Of a stretch of DNA of 64,000 bases, positions 49,994-59,326 are shown piece by piece. A program made the translations under genes and the position numbers. This stretch comes from Prevotella sp. UBA4217 (GTDB lineage: Bacteria > Bacteroidota > Bacteroidia > Bacteroidales > Bacteroidaceae): the NCBI GenBank assembly GCA_002379425.1, contig DFTH01000003.1, forward strand, positions 310,627 to 374,626, written 5' to 3'. The stretch's first letter is position 1, and each line of letters begins with the position of its first letter. The notes below the pieces were generated by a model. The model was not told where the DNA came from. It searched no databases and saw only the letters and a program-made list of their open reading frames with translations.

Positions 49994-51244
49994 ATGGACA
50001 AAAATATCAAGGATTACGAGATTATGGCGCCCGTAGGCTCGCGGGAGTCGCTGGCAGCAGCCATCCAGGCTGGTGCCGACAGTATCTATTTCGGTATCGA
50101 GAAACTGAACATGCGGGCGCATTCCGCCTCAGCCTTCACCATCGACGACCTGAAGGAGATAGCGCGGATCTGCCGAGAACAGGGCATCAAGAGTTATCTG
50201 ACGGTGAACACCATTATCTATGGTGAGGACATTCCCCTGATGCACGATATTATTGATGCCGCGAAGGAGGCGGGCATCTCGGCCGTCATCGCCAGCGACG
50301 TGGCTGTGATGACCTACTGTAACAAGGTGGGACAGGAGGTGCACCTCTCCACGCAACTGAACATCTCGAATATCGAGGCCCTGCGTTTCTATGCACAGTT
50401 TGCCGACGTCGTGGTGCTGGCTCGCGAACTGAATATGGAGCAGGTGGCGGAGATCTACCGTCAGGTGTGCGAGGAGCATATCTGCGGTCCCTCGGGCGAG
50501 CAGATCCGGATAGAGATGTTCTGCCACGGTGCTCTCTGCATGGCCATCAGCGGCAAATGCTATATGTCGCTTCATGCTGCCAACCGATCCGCCAACCGTG
50601 GGGAGTGCATCCAGATATGCAGGCGCAGTTATACCGCTACGGATAATGAGACGGGGTATCAACTCGACATTGATAATAAGTATATCATGTCGCCCAAGGA
50701 CTTGAAGACAGTGCGCTTTATCGATAAGATGATGGCCGCAGGTGTGCGCGTGTTTAAGATAGAGGGTCGCGCGCGAGGACCTGAATATGTCTATACCGTG
50801 GTGAAGTGCTATAAGGAGGCCATCCAGGCTGTGCTCGACAATGCGTTTACGGAAGATAAGAAGGACGGGTGGGATCAGCGCCTTGCCACCGTCTTCAACC
50901 GAGGCTTCTGGGACGGCTATTATCAGGGACAGTTGATGGGCGAGTGGAACAAGACGTACGGTTCGAATGCCACGGAGCGGAAAGTCTATATCGGTAAGGG
51001 TACGAAGTATTATTCCAAACTCGGTGTGGCGGAATTCACTGTTGAGGCTGATACGTTTAAGGTGGGTGACAAGATGCTCATCACAGGTCCGACGACGGGG
51101 GTGATGTACGTCACAGCCGATGAGATACACGATGATGATGGACCAGTGGAAGTTGCTCAGCAGGGCACGCGCGTCAGCATTGCCGTCCCAGGCAAAGTGC
51201 GCCCCTCTGACAAATTGTTTAGAATTGAAGAATTGAAAAATTGA
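49994..51244 (+). CDS. Peptidase U32 family protein (TrhP/YegQ-like)
   Basis: 416 residues. U32 signatures: IMAPVGSRESLAAAIQAGADSIYFG, HLSTQLNISN, VLARELNMEQVAEI, and the cysteine cluster EMFCHGALCMAISGKCYMS...GECIQICRRSY that likely ligates an iron-sulfur cluster. Relatives TrhP (YegQ) carry out prephenate-dependent hydroxylation of uridine 34 in tRNA rather than proteolysis. The ATG at 49994 follows the promoter. The last residues (RIEELKN) are encoded by an AATTGAAG word repeat that continues past the stop. Confidence 0.9.
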   Translation: MDKNIKDYEIMAPVGSRESLAAAIQAGADSIYFGIEKLNMRAHSASAFTIDDLKEIARICREQGIKSYLTVNTIIYGEDIPLMHDIIDAAKEAGISAVIASDVAVMTYCNKVGQEVHLSTQLNISNIEALRFYAQFADVVVLARELNMEQVAEIYRQVCEEHICGPSGEQIRIEMFCHGALCMAISGKCYMSLHAANRSANRGECIQICRRSYTATDNETGYQLDIDNKYIMSPKDLKTVRFIDKMMAAGVRVFKIEGRARGPEYVYTVVKCYKEAIQAVLDNAFTEDKKDGWDQRLATVFNRGFWDGYYQGQLMGEWNKTYGSNATERKVYIGKGTKYYSKLGVAEFTVEADTFKVGDKMLITGPTTGVMYVTADEIHDDDGPVEVAQQGTRVSIAVPGKVRPSDKLFRIEELKN

Positions 51245-51256
51245 AGAATTGAAGAT
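51222..51256 (+). repeat. AATTGAAGAATTGAAAA word repeat
   Basis: Tandem 8-9 nt words overlapping the end of the U32 gene and filling the gap to sufE. The same word fills 56605-56668 before rpoN and appears inverted near 27715-27733. Confidence 0.7.
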
Positions 51257-51676
51257 ATGACGATTAACGAGATTCAAGACGAGATTATAGAAGAGTTCAG
51301 TGGTCTGGACGACTGGATGGACAAGTACCAGTTGTTGATAGACCTTGGTAGTGAACAGGTACCGCTCGATGAGAAATACAAGACAGAGCAGAACCTGATC
51401 GATGGTTGCCAAAGCCGAGTGTGGCTGCAGGCAGACTATACCGACGGGGTGATCCACTTCACAGCGGAGAGCGATGCCCTCATCGTGAAAGGCATCGTGG
51501 CACTGCTGATCCGTGTGCTCTCCGACCATACACCACAGGAGATCCTGGATGCCGACCTCTACTTCATCGAGACCATCGGACTGAAGGAACATCTGTCGCC
51601 CACGCGTAGCAACGGACTTGTAGCAATGGTGAAGCAGATGCGTGCTTATGCGCTGGCTTTCAGCACGAAAGCGTAG
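51257..51676 (+). CDS. sufE: SufE-family sulfur acceptor
   Basis: 139 residues. The sulfur-accepting cysteine is in LIDGCQSRVWLQ (C51). IVALLIRVLSDHTPQEI and the C-terminal LSPTRSNGLVAMVKQMRAYAL are typical. SufE takes persulfide from SufS-type desulfurases and stimulates them. No SUF operon is adjacent; the nearest SufS-like enzyme in the window is the encapsulin cargo protein, so a partner role is possible but unproven. Confidence 0.93.
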   Translation: MTINEIQDEIIEEFSGLDDWMDKYQLLIDLGSEQVPLDEKYKTEQNLIDGCQSRVWLQADYTDGVIHFTAESDALIVKGIVALLIRVLSDHTPQEILDADLYFIETIGLKEHLSPTRSNGLVAMVKQMRAYALAFSTKA

Positions 51677-51691
51677 ATGGACGTAAATAGG

Positions 51692-51738
51692 AAATGGAAA
51701 ACTTTGCAACCGCCACTATGGGCAAAGTTTTCCATTTT
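51692..51738 (+). terminator. Terminator after sufE
   Basis: AAATGGAAAACTTTGC (51692-51707) is perfectly complementary to GCAAAGTTTTCCATTT (51722-51737), followed by T-rich DNA. Confidence 0.75.
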
Positions 51739-51825
51739 ATTTTGTAACTGTCTGATTTATAGCCGTTTGACATTTATTAACGCAATAAAAGTTTTCCAAA
51801 ACGGACAACTTATAATAAATTGTTG

Positions 51826-51833
51826 TATCTTTG
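51826..51833 (+). promoter_or_regulatory. -7 element of nrdDG
   Basis: TATCTTTG followed by C, 43 bp before the ATG. The interval 51739-51825 shows no NrdR-type box that I can recognise. Confidence 0.55.
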
Positions 51834-51876
51834 CAAGCGGAATAAAGAAAGCATAAACTAAAAACTTTTAGAAGAT

Positions 51877-54114
51877 ATGATTCAGACAGTAGTAAAGCGT
51901 GACGGACGCATTGTGGGCTTTAACGAGCAGAAAATCATGGCTGCTATTCGTAAGGCGATGATCCATACCGATAAAGGTGAGGATGAGCGGCTCTTGTATC
52001 AGATTACCGACCATATCGCCCAGCGTGGCGAGAGCCAGATGACGGTAGAGCAGATTCAGGATGCCGTCGAGGTAGAGTTGATGAACTCCAGCCGTAAGGA
52101 CGTCGCACAGAAATATATCGCCTATCGGCATCAGCGCTCCGTGGCCCGTAAGGCCAAGACGCGTGAGGTGTTCCTCGACATCGTGAACATTAAGAACAAT
52201 GATGTGACGCGTGAGAATGCCAATATGAATGCCGACACTCCGGCTGGCATGATGATGAAGTTTGCCTCGGAGACCACCAAGCCCTTCGTGGATGACTACC
52301 TGCTGTCCGAGGAGAGCCGCGATGCTGTAGAGCACAACTATCTGCATATCCATGACAAGGATTACTATCCGACCAAGTCGCTCACCTGTGTGCAGCACCC
52401 CTTGGATAATATCCTGAATTGTGGCTTCATCGCCGGTCATGGTGCATCGCGTCCTGCCAAGCGTATCGAGACGGCCTCTGTACTGGCTTGTATCTCACTG
52501 GAGTGCGCACAGAACGAGATGCACGGTGGGCAGGCCATCCCGGCCTTCGACTTCTACCTCGCCCCCTTCGTGCGCCTGAGTTATATTGAGGAACTGAAAG
52601 CCCTGGAGGAGTTGAACGGTGAAGACTACAAGGACCTCTACGATGAGCCGCTGATGGACTACCTGAAGAAACCGCTCGACGGACTGACGGGCAAGGAACG
52701 TGCCCAGCAGCATGCCATCAACAAGACCGTGGGGCGCGTGCACCAGGCCATGGAGGCTTTCATCCACAATATGAACACCATCCACTCCCGTGGCGGCAAC
52801 CAGGTGGTGTTCTCCTCCATCAACTATGGTACGGATACCAGTGCCGAGGGGCGTTGCATCATGCGTGAGATCCTGCTCTCCACATACGAGGGCGTAGGCA
52901 ATGGAGAGACGGCCATCTTCCCCATCCAGATATGGAAGAAGAAGCGTGGTGTGAACTACCTGCCAGAAGATCGTAACTTCGACCTCTATCAGTTGGCCTG
53001 TAAGGTAACGGCCCGCAGGTTCTTCCCCAACTTCCTGAACCTCGATGCTTCGTATAATCAGGATGCCGACTGGAAGGCTGACGATCCCAAGCGCTATATC
53101 CATGAGGTGGCTACCATGGGCTGTCGTACCCGCGTGTTCGAGAACCGCTTCGGACCGAAGACCTCTATCGGGCGTGGAAACCTCTCGTTCTCCACCATCA
53201 ACATCGTGAAACTCGCCATTGAGTGCATGGGTGAGCCGGACCAGCAGAAGCGCATTGACATGTTTATGGCGAAACTCGACCACATGCTCGAAGTCACTGC
53301 CAAACAACTCGACGACCGCTTCCAGTTCCAGAAGACAGCCTTCGCCAAGCAGTTCCCGCTGCTGATGAAGAGCCTCTGGATCGGAGCCGACAAACTGAGC
53401 CCGATGGACACCATTGAGAGCGTCATCAACCAGGGAACCCTCGGTATCGGCTTCATAGGACTGGCAGAGTGCCTTGTTGCCCTGACGGGTAAGCACCATG
53501 GCGAGAGCGCAGAGAGCCAGGCGCTGGGCCTGAAGATCGTGACCTACATGCGTGACCGCGTGAATGAGTTCTGTGAGCGCTATCATCATAATTACTCCGT
53601 GCTCGCCACACCTGCAGAGGGACTGTCGGGTAAGTTTACCAAGAAAGACCGCAAGCAGTTCGGCGTGATCCCTGGCGTGACGGACCGTGACTATTACACG
53701 AACTCCAACCACGTGCCAGTGTATTACAAGTGCTCAGCCCGTCATAAGGCCGAGGTGGAGGCACCTTACCACAATCTGACGCGTGGCGGACATATCTTCT
53801 ACGTGGAGATTGACGGTGATGCTACGCACAACCCTCAGGTGATTATGAGTGTGGTGGATATGATGGACCAACTCGACATGGGATATGGTTCCGTGAACCA
53901 CAACCGTAACCGTTGTATGGACTGCGGCTATGAGAATGCCGACGACCATCTGGAGAAGTGTCCGAAGTGCGGCAGTACCAATATCGACAAACTGCAGCGC
54001 ATCACGGGCTACCTCGTGGGTACCACTGACCGCTGGAACTCTGGTAAACTCGCTGAACTCAACGACCGTGTGACCCATATCGACCATGGTCAGCAGGATC
54101 TCTTTGGCGAATGA
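51877..54114 (+). CDS. nrdD: Anaerobic ribonucleoside-triphosphate reductase NrdD
   Basis: 745 residues. N-terminal ATP-cone (VVKRDGRIVGFNEQKI, about 4-90), the ten-stranded barrel with the active-site cysteine region, the C-terminal zinc ribbon (CMDCGYEN...CPKCGS) and the glycyl-radical site (RITGYLVGTTDRWNSGKL). It reduces ribonucleotides to deoxyribonucleotides under anaerobic conditions after activation by NrdG, whose gene overlaps by 4 bp. It fits an obligate anaerobe. Confidence 0.97.
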   Translation: MIQTVVKRDGRIVGFNEQKIMAAIRKAMIHTDKGEDERLLYQITDHIAQRGESQMTVEQIQDAVEVELMNSSRKDVAQKYIAYRHQRSVARKAKTREVFLDIVNIKNNDVTRENANMNADTPAGMMMKFASETTKPFVDDYLLSEESRDAVEHNYLHIHDKDYYPTKSLTCVQHPLDNILNCGFIAGHGASRPAKRIETASVLACISLECAQNEMHGGQAIPAFDFYLAPFVRLSYIEELKALEELNGEDYKDLYDEPLMDYLKKPLDGLTGKERAQQHAINKTVGRVHQAMEAFIHNMNTIHSRGGNQVVFSSINYGTDTSAEGRCIMREILLSTYEGVGNGETAIFPIQIWKKKRGVNYLPEDRNFDLYQLACKVTARRFFPNFLNLDASYNQDADWKADDPKRYIHEVATMGCRTRVFENRFGPKTSIGRGNLSFSTINIVKLAIECMGEPDQQKRIDMFMAKLDHMLEVTAKQLDDRFQFQKTAFAKQFPLLMKSLWIGADKLSPMDTIESVINQGTLGIGFIGLAECLVALTGKHHGESAESQALGLKIVTYMRDRVNEFCERYHHNYSVLATPAEGLSGKFTKKDRKQFGVIPGVTDRDYYTNSNHVPVYYKCSARHKAEVEAPYHNLTRGGHIFYVEIDGDATHNPQVIMSVVDMMDQLDMGYGSVNHNRNRCMDCGYENADDHLEKCPKCGSTNIDKLQRITGYLVGTTDRWNSGKLAELNDRVTHIDHGQQDLFGE

Positions 54115-54608
54115 TTCGCGTTCTTGATATCATAGAAGATACAATGGTGGATGGTCCGGGGTTCCGGACCTCCATTTATTGTGCTGGCTGCCGTCACCAG
54201 TGCCCGGGCTGCCACAACCCCCAGTCGTGGGACTTCCGGGGCGGGCGCGAGATGACGACGAAAGAACTGATGAAGATCATCATGGCCGATCCATACGCCA
54301 ATGTGACCTTCTCCGGAGGCGATCCCATGTATCAGTGTGATGGCTTTGCGGAACTGGCACGGGCGATTCACAATGAGTCGAATAAGGATATATGGTGCTA
54401 TACGGGATTTACCTACGAAACACTGATCACACGTGCACAGCGTGAACTCCTGGAACTGCTTGATGTGCTCGTCGATGGTCCCTTCATCCAAAAACTCCGC
54501 GATCCCGACCTTCTTTTCCGTGGCTCCAGCAACCAGCGCCTCATCGATGTTCAGAAGTCTCTTTATAGTGGTGAAGTGATCCTCTGGCAGCCCGATGTCA
54601 GTATTTAA
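54111..54608 (+). CDS. nrdG: NrdD-activating radical SAM protein NrdG
   Basis: 165 residues. The radical-SAM cysteines lie in CRHQCPGC (CxxxCxxC), preceded by the MVDGPGFRTSIY motif. TFSGGDPM is the SAM-binding GGE-like motif. It generates the glycyl radical on NrdD. It overlaps nrdD by 4 bp and the convergent phosphatase gene by 4 bp at its 3' end. Confidence 0.96.
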   Translation: MIRVLDIIEDTMVDGPGFRTSIYCAGCRHQCPGCHNPQSWDFRGGREMTTKELMKIIMADPYANVTFSGGDPMYQCDGFAELARAIHNESNKDIWCYTGFTYETLITRAQRELLELLDVLVDGPFIQKLRDPDLLFRGSSNQRLIDVQKSLYSGEVILWQPDVSI

Positions 54609-55888
54609 TCCTTGTAGTTGTCAAGCATCTGGAGATAATGTTGGCGGAAGTCGCTCCAGTGGTAATAGGGCGCACAGTCGGTGTCAATAGGAAGTGTGGC
54701 TTCCTCCTCGTTGAGCAACACCTTGAAGAGCACGTCCTGATCCTTCGCGTTCTTACGGTAGAAGACGAACTGGATGTTCGCCCCCATGGGGAAGATACGG
54801 TAGTTGACCCATCCTTTCTCCTCCAACTGCTCCACGTCGTCAATCTGCAGGTCGTAGCCGTTGATGCCCAGCAGGCACGTGAGCGGCATCACCATCGTCT
54901 CGTGGCCGAAGCGGAGCGTGGCGCCGGGGCGGGGCAGGGCGATGCAACTGTCGGCTTCCTCAATCATCTTCCTTAGCAGGTTGCGCTGGGAGTATGGCTG
55001 TGTGCCGCCGTTCTGCGGAGAACAGCCGTAGGTGAGATACCAATAGACATTGTCCTTGCGCCAGTTCAGGTAGAGTTCCTCCGTGTTGTAGAGGTCGTAG
55101 AAGTCGATCTTGTCGCGCAACTCTGTGTTCTGCGCAATGGAGATATTCTTGAAGATGTAATAGTTCAGGCGCTCCAGATTGACGGCGTTGTTGGCGTAGG
55201 CCGTATCGTTGAACAATAGTTCTACGGGGCGCTTGGGGTCGATGTGCTTCTTGCAGAAGTTGTCATAGATATCCTGCGAGACTTTAGGCAGGCGCTTTGC
55301 CTTGAGTTTTGGGTCGCGGAAGTTCATGTAGTACATGTCGTGCTCACTGGCATCGTGGGAGATGCGCAACTTCGGGTTCATCACCAACAACTGCTGTAGG
55401 GCGTTCTCCATGGAGAGGATGCAGCGGATGACGGTGGTGCTCTTGGCATCTACATGGGCATCGCCCTTGAAGATCTCCGGGAAGCGCTCGTACATGCGGC
55501 GTGCGATGTCCTTGTGCTGCTGGGCACCCAGGGGCGTCAGTTCTCCGTGCCTGCTCATGGCATCTTCGCGCAACAGTCTCAGACGCTGCAGGATTTCCTT
55601 GCCATGGTCGTTCAGTTTCCCAAGGCTGTCAGCCAGCAGGAGCGTGAAGTAGGGGTAGTCATAGTCGCGGTCGTTGATGATGAAGCGCGACCCATGACGG
55701 CCATAGTGACTGATGTAGAAGGGCTTCTTCCCCTTGGGGGCAGGGCTCAGCGGTTTCGTAGGCTCAGGATAAGCCATATAGTTGCTTGCTGAGCGGCGAG
55801 GGTCCTGGGCGATTTCTTCCTTGGTACGCTGGGCTGTCGCATCTGTCAGAAAGCAACTCAGAATAAGGGCGATTATGAATTTTCTCAT
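54605..55888 (-). CDS. Secreted histidine-type acid phosphatase (phytase/MINPP-like)
   Basis: 427 residues with a signal peptide (ending TDATAQ). HYGRHGSRF carries the RHG catalytic histidine (H65). The second motif GHETMVMPL holds the HE pair used instead of HD as proton donor, as in MINPP-type phytases. It would release phosphate from inositol phosphates or other phosphomonoesters in the periplasm. The ATG at 55888 is used; a 205-codon upstream extension of the frame is the mirror image of the gene at 55958 and is discarded. Promoter TATATTTG at 55911-55918. Confidence 0.9.
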   Translation of the reverse strand: MRKFIIALILSCFLTDATAQRTKEEIAQDPRRSASNYMAYPEPTKPLSPAPKGKKPFYISHYGRHGSRFIINDRDYDYPYFTLLLADSLGKLNDHGKEILQRLRLLREDAMSRHGELTPLGAQQHKDIARRMYERFPEIFKGDAHVDAKSTTVIRCILSMENALQQLLVMNPKLRISHDASEHDMYYMNFRDPKLKAKRLPKVSQDIYDNFCKKHIDPKRPVELLFNDTAYANNAVNLERLNYYIFKNISIAQNTELRDKIDFYDLYNTEELYLNWRKDNVYWYLTYGCSPQNGGTQPYSQRNLLRKMIEEADSCIALPRPGATLRFGHETMVMPLTCLLGINGYDLQIDDVEQLEEKGWVNYRIFPMGANIQFVFYRKNAKDQDVLFKVLLNEEEATLPIDTDCAPYYHWSDFRQHYLQMLDNYKD

Positions 55889-55910
55889 AAAGTTTTTTCG
55901 TTTTTGTGTG

Positions 55911-55938
55911 CAAATATACGAAAAAAGCAGTATTTTTG
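55911..55938. promoter_or_regulatory. Divergent -7 elements (phosphatase, 55958 gene)
   Basis: TATATTTG on the minus strand (55911-55918) and TATTTTTG on the plus strand (55931-55938), 12 bp apart. Confidence 0.55.
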
Positions 55939-55957
55939 CAAAAAAAAAGCGGTGATT

Positions 55958-56608
55958 ATGGCAAAAAACGTCAAATGGCAGGATGATGACTGGCTGTTGC
56001 TGTTGCAGATTTACCTGCAGAAGCCTGTCGGACTGAAGCCGAAGTACAGTCGTCAGATGGTAGATTTGAGCATGGAGTTGCACCTGCCTCCCACGGTGCT
56101 GTTCAACAAGATGTGCCAGATTGCCAACTTGGAGTCTCCGCGTCTCGAACGGTTCTGGGAGAAGTATGGTGAGAACCCCAGGAAACTGGCCAGGGCCGTG
56201 CGCCTCTATCGGGAGATGAAGGGCTTCAACAATGCCGAAGAGTTCTACGACGGAGTGGAGATGAACGAGAGTTTCGAAAAGGACTTCAAGCCCGTGGGCG
56301 AAGGGGAGAAGTTCACCCCAGCCATGCTCATCCTCGTGCTTGACCTCTATTTCCGCCTGACCCCTATCACCATGGTCGCTGAGACGCCAGAGATACAGGA
56401 GTTGGCGAAACTGATGAAGGTGAAGCCGCAGGAGATTGTCGAGGTGATGGAGGTGTTCCAACACTGTGACCCATACCTGCGCAGGAAAGAGGCGGTATCC
56501 CATCGCCTGTCTGTCCCATGCCAGGAGATATGGCGGCGTTTTGGCAATGCTAACCCTGAGGACCTGGCTTCGTTTGCTGGTCAGTTGAAGGAGTACTTCA
56601 GGGGGTGA
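55958..56608 (+). CDS. Conserved hypothetical protein upstream of rpoN
   Basis: 216 residues, all-helical and charged, without signal peptide or membrane segment. WQDDDWLLLLQIYLQKPVGL, MVDLSMELHLPPTVLFNKM and LERFWEKYGENPRKLARAV near the start suggest helix-turn-helix-like packing. A second similar half follows (PAMLILVLDLYFRLTPITM, ELAKLMKVKPQEIVEVMEVF). The two halves look like an internal duplication. I do not recognise a named family. Likely cytoplasmic and co-transcribed with rpoN across a 63-bp word repeat. Confidence 0.75.
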   Translation: MAKNVKWQDDDWLLLLQIYLQKPVGLKPKYSRQMVDLSMELHLPPTVLFNKMCQIANLESPRLERFWEKYGENPRKLARAVRLYREMKGFNNAEEFYDGVEMNESFEKDFKPVGEGEKFTPAMLILVLDLYFRLTPITMVAETPEIQELAKLMKVKPQEIVEVMEVFQHCDPYLRRKEAVSHRLSVPCQEIWRRFGNANPEDLASFAGQLKEYFRG

Positions 56609-56668
56609 AGGGTTGAAGGGTTGAAGAATTGAAAAATTGAAGAATTGAAAAATTGAAGAGTTGAAGGA
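56605..56668 (+). repeat. TTGAAGAATTGAAAAA word repeat
   Basis: About eight tandem copies of an 8-nt GAATTGAA/GGGTTGAA word between the 55958 gene and rpoN. Confidence 0.75.
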
Positions 56669-56671
56669 TTA

Positions 56672-58171
56672 ATGGCACAAGGCCAGATACAAGAACAGAG
56701 ACAGGAACAGAAACTCGGGCAGAGCATTTCCCACCAGCAGTTGCTACAGGCTACACTCGTGGAACTGCCGCTGGCGCAGTTGCTGGATCGTGTCAATACA
56801 GAGATGAACGATAACCCTGCCCTCGAGGTCAAGGCTGACTACGAGGAGCCGGAGTACACCGACGATGCCGATACAGGCGACTTCGGGGAAGGGACTGATG
56901 ACTTTGAGGCCCGCAACGAGCGTGAGGAGCGCCAGTCGGCCCTCGACGATGCCCTTAGCAATTTAGGTCGCGACGACGAGGAACTGCCCGTCTATCAGGG
57001 TGGCAGTTCCGTCGCCGAGGAGCGTGAGGAGATCGTCTATGGCGAGACCGTCTCGTTCTACGACCATCTGAAGGAACAGATGGGGGAGATGGAACTGACG
57101 GGGCGCCAGCAGGATGTCATGGAGTATCTGATAGGATCGCTCGACGACGACGGTCTGCTGCGCAAGGGACTGGACGTCATCTCCGAGGAACTCGCCATCT
57201 ACCATAATCTCGACATAGCGGAACATGAGGTCGAAGAGGTGCTGGCATGCTTGCAGACCTTCGATCCTGCAGGTATCGGCGCCCGTTCCCTCCAGGAGTG
57301 CCTGTTGTTACAGATCGACCGTCGTGATCCTTCGCGCCTCAAGGACCTGATGCGACGGGTGGTCAGTGATTATTTCGATGAGTTTACCAAGAAGCACTGG
57401 GATAAGATACAGACGGCTCTCGCGCTGAATGACATGCAGGCAGAGACCCTCTTCCGCGAACTGCGGAAACTGAATCCACGGCCAGGAGCCTCGTTGGGGG
57501 AGACCATGGGTAGGAACCTGCAACAGATTACGCCCGACTTCATCGTCGATACCCTGGACGACGGGACCGTCACCTTCACGCTAAACAATGGCGAGGTGCC
57601 GGAACTGAAAGTATCACAGTCCTTCGCTGACTCAATAAAGGAATACCAGGGCAATAAGGAGAATATGAGCCGCCAGACGAAGGAGGCGCTGCTCTATATC
57701 AAGAAAAAGGTGGATGCCGCGCAGAACTTCATCGAGGCTATCAAGGTGCGGCGACATACGCTCACCGTGACGATGCGTGCCATCGTCCAACTGCAGCACC
57801 AGTTCTTCGTGGATGGTGACGAGGCCTCGCTTCGTCCCATGATCTTGCGCGACGTGGCGGAGAAGACGGGACTTGACCCTTCGACAATCTCCCGCGTGAG
57901 CAACTCGAAATACGCACAGACGCGCTGGGGCACCTTCCCATTACGCCATTTCTTCAGCGACGGCTATGTCACGGAGAGTGGCGAGGAACTATCGACACGA
58001 CGGATCAAGGCGGTGCTGCGCGACTTGATCGACGCAGAGGACAAGAAGCATCCCCTGAGCGATGATGCACTCAAGGAGGAACTGGCCAGGCGTGGGTTCC
58101 CCATCGCCCGCAGGACGGTGGCCAAGTATCGTGAACAACTGGGCATCCCCATAGCAAGGTTGAGAAAGTGA
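56672..58171 (+). CDS. rpoN: RNA polymerase sigma-54 factor
   Basis: 499 residues. Region I is Gln-rich (QIQEQRQEQKLGQSISHQQL), region II acidic (YTDDADTGDFGEGTDDFEA). Region III contains the core-binding domain, the helix-turn-helix (KTGLDPSTISRVSNSKYAQT) and the C-terminal RpoN box (ARRTVAKYRE). It directs RNA polymerase to -24/-12 promoters with AAA+ activators. Full length. Confidence 0.97.
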   Translation: MAQGQIQEQRQEQKLGQSISHQQLLQATLVELPLAQLLDRVNTEMNDNPALEVKADYEEPEYTDDADTGDFGEGTDDFEARNEREERQSALDDALSNLGRDDEELPVYQGGSSVAEEREEIVYGETVSFYDHLKEQMGEMELTGRQQDVMEYLIGSLDDDGLLRKGLDVISEELAIYHNLDIAEHEVEEVLACLQTFDPAGIGARSLQECLLLQIDRRDPSRLKDLMRRVVSDYFDEFTKKHWDKIQTALALNDMQAETLFRELRKLNPRPGASLGETMGRNLQQITPDFIVDTLDDGTVTFTLNNGEVPELKVSQSFADSIKEYQGNKENMSRQTKEALLYIKKKVDAAQNFIEAIKVRRHTLTVTMRAIVQLQHQFFVDGDEASLRPMILRDVAEKTGLDPSTISRVSNSKYAQTRWGTFPLRHFFSDGYVTESGEELSTRRIKAVLRDLIDAEDKKHPLSDDALKEELARRGFPIARRTVAKYREQLGIPIARLRK

Positions 58172-58183
58172 GGAGGTAGGATC

Positions 58184-58816
58184 ATGAAGGAAGCGACGAG
58201 CAGAGAAAAGAATATTATCCTGGCAGCAAGGGTGGTGAGTATGTTGTTCACACCTTTCTATCTCCCGATGGTGGGCCTGATGGCACTCTTCATGTTCAGT
58301 TACCTGGGCCTGATGCCATGGGCCTATAAGTTGCAGGTGCTGACACTGGTGTATGTGTTCACCATCCTGTTGCCTACGCTCCTGATCCATTTCTACCGCC
58401 GTTATCAGGGCTGGAACCTGATAGAACTGGGGCACAAGGAGCGCCGCATCGTACCCTACGTCATCTCCATCCTCTGCTACTTCTTCTGTATCTACCTGAT
58501 GGATATGATGCACATCCCCCATTTCATGGGAGCCATCCTGTCGGCGGCCTTGTTCATACAGGTGGTTTGCGCCCTGATCAATGTGTGGTGGAAGGTCTCC
58601 ACGCATACGGCCGCCATCGGCGGTGTCGCAGGAGCCCTCTTCGTCTTTGGGGAGTTCTTTGGGTTCAACCCCGTATGGTGGCTCTGCCTGGTCATGATCC
58701 TGGCAGGTGTACTGGGTACCAGTAGGATGATCCTGCGCCAGCATACCTTGGCACAGGTGGTGACGGGCTTCTTCGTCGGTGTGGTGTGCTCTGTTTTAGG
58801 ACTAATATATTTATAG
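58184..58816 (+). CDS. PAP2-like membrane protein
   Basis: 210 residues, six hydrophobic segments. Remnants of the PAP2 phosphatase motifs are visible: KVSTHTAAIGG in place of PSGH, and GTSRMILRQHTLAQVVTGFF with the SRxxxxxHxxxQVxxG motif. The first motif (KxxxxxxRP) is not clear, so phosphatase activity is uncertain. It starts 12 bp after rpoN and ends 3 bp before purE, so it sits in one operon with rpoN, purE and ispG. Confidence 0.8.
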   Translation: MKEATSREKNIILAARVVSMLFTPFYLPMVGLMALFMFSYLGLMPWAYKLQVLTLVYVFTILLPTLLIHFYRRYQGWNLIELGHKERRIVPYVISILCYFFCIYLMDMMHIPHFMGAILSAALFIQVVCALINVWWKVSTHTAAIGGVAGALFVFGEFFGFNPVWWLCLVMILAGVLGTSRMILRQHTLAQVVTGFFVGVVCSVLGLIYL

Positions 58817-58819
58817 GAT

Positions 58820-59326
58820 ATGAAACCGTTAGTAAGTATTATCATGGGCAGTACAAGTGACCTGCCTATCATGGAGAAAGCCTGCAAGTTGCTCGACGAG
58901 ATGCAGGTGCCTTTTGAAGTTAATGCCCTCTCTGCCCATCGTACACCCGAGGCTGTGGAGGCGTTTGCCCGAACCGCTAAGGATCGTGGCATCAAGGTGA
59001 TTATCGCTGGTGCCGGCATGGCGGCAGCCCTGCCAGGGGTGATAGCCGCCTCGACCACGCTCCCTGTCATTGGCGTGCCCATCAAGGGTATGCTCGACGG
59101 ACTGGATGCCATGCTCTCCATTATCCAGATGCCTCCAGGCATCCCCGTGGCAACGGTGGGTGTGAACGGTGCGCAGAACGCCGCCATCCTCGCCGTGGAG
59201 ATGATGGCTCTCAGCGATCAGGATCTGGCACAACGCCTGGCCGTCTATAAGGGTAACCTGAAAGTGAAGATCGAAAAGGCCAATGAGGATTTAGCAAAGA
59301 TAGAGTATGAGTATAAGACGAATTAG
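58820..59326 (+). CDS. purE: N5-carboxyaminoimidazole ribonucleotide mutase PurE
   Basis: 168 residues, class I PurE. IIMGSTSDLPIMEKACKLL, the SAHRTPE motif with catalytic histidine, and GAGMAAALPGVIAASTTLPVIGVP. It moves the carboxylate of N5-CAIR to give CAIR in purine synthesis. Its 3' end overlaps ispG by 20 bp. Confidence 0.96.
   Translation: MKPLVSIIMGSTSDLPIMEKACKLLDEMQVPFEVNALSAHRTPEAVEAFARTAKDRGIKVIIAGAGMAAALPGVIAASTTLPVIGVPIKGMLDGLDAMLSIIQMPPGIPVATVGVNGAQNAAILAVEMMALSDQDLAQRLAVYKGNLKVKIEKANEDLAKIEYEYKTN

Noticed and set aside
55889..56503. 205-codon N-terminal extension of the acid phosphatase frame
   Set aside because: It is antisense to a better gene (55958-56608). The signal peptide and promoter place the phosphatase start at 55888.
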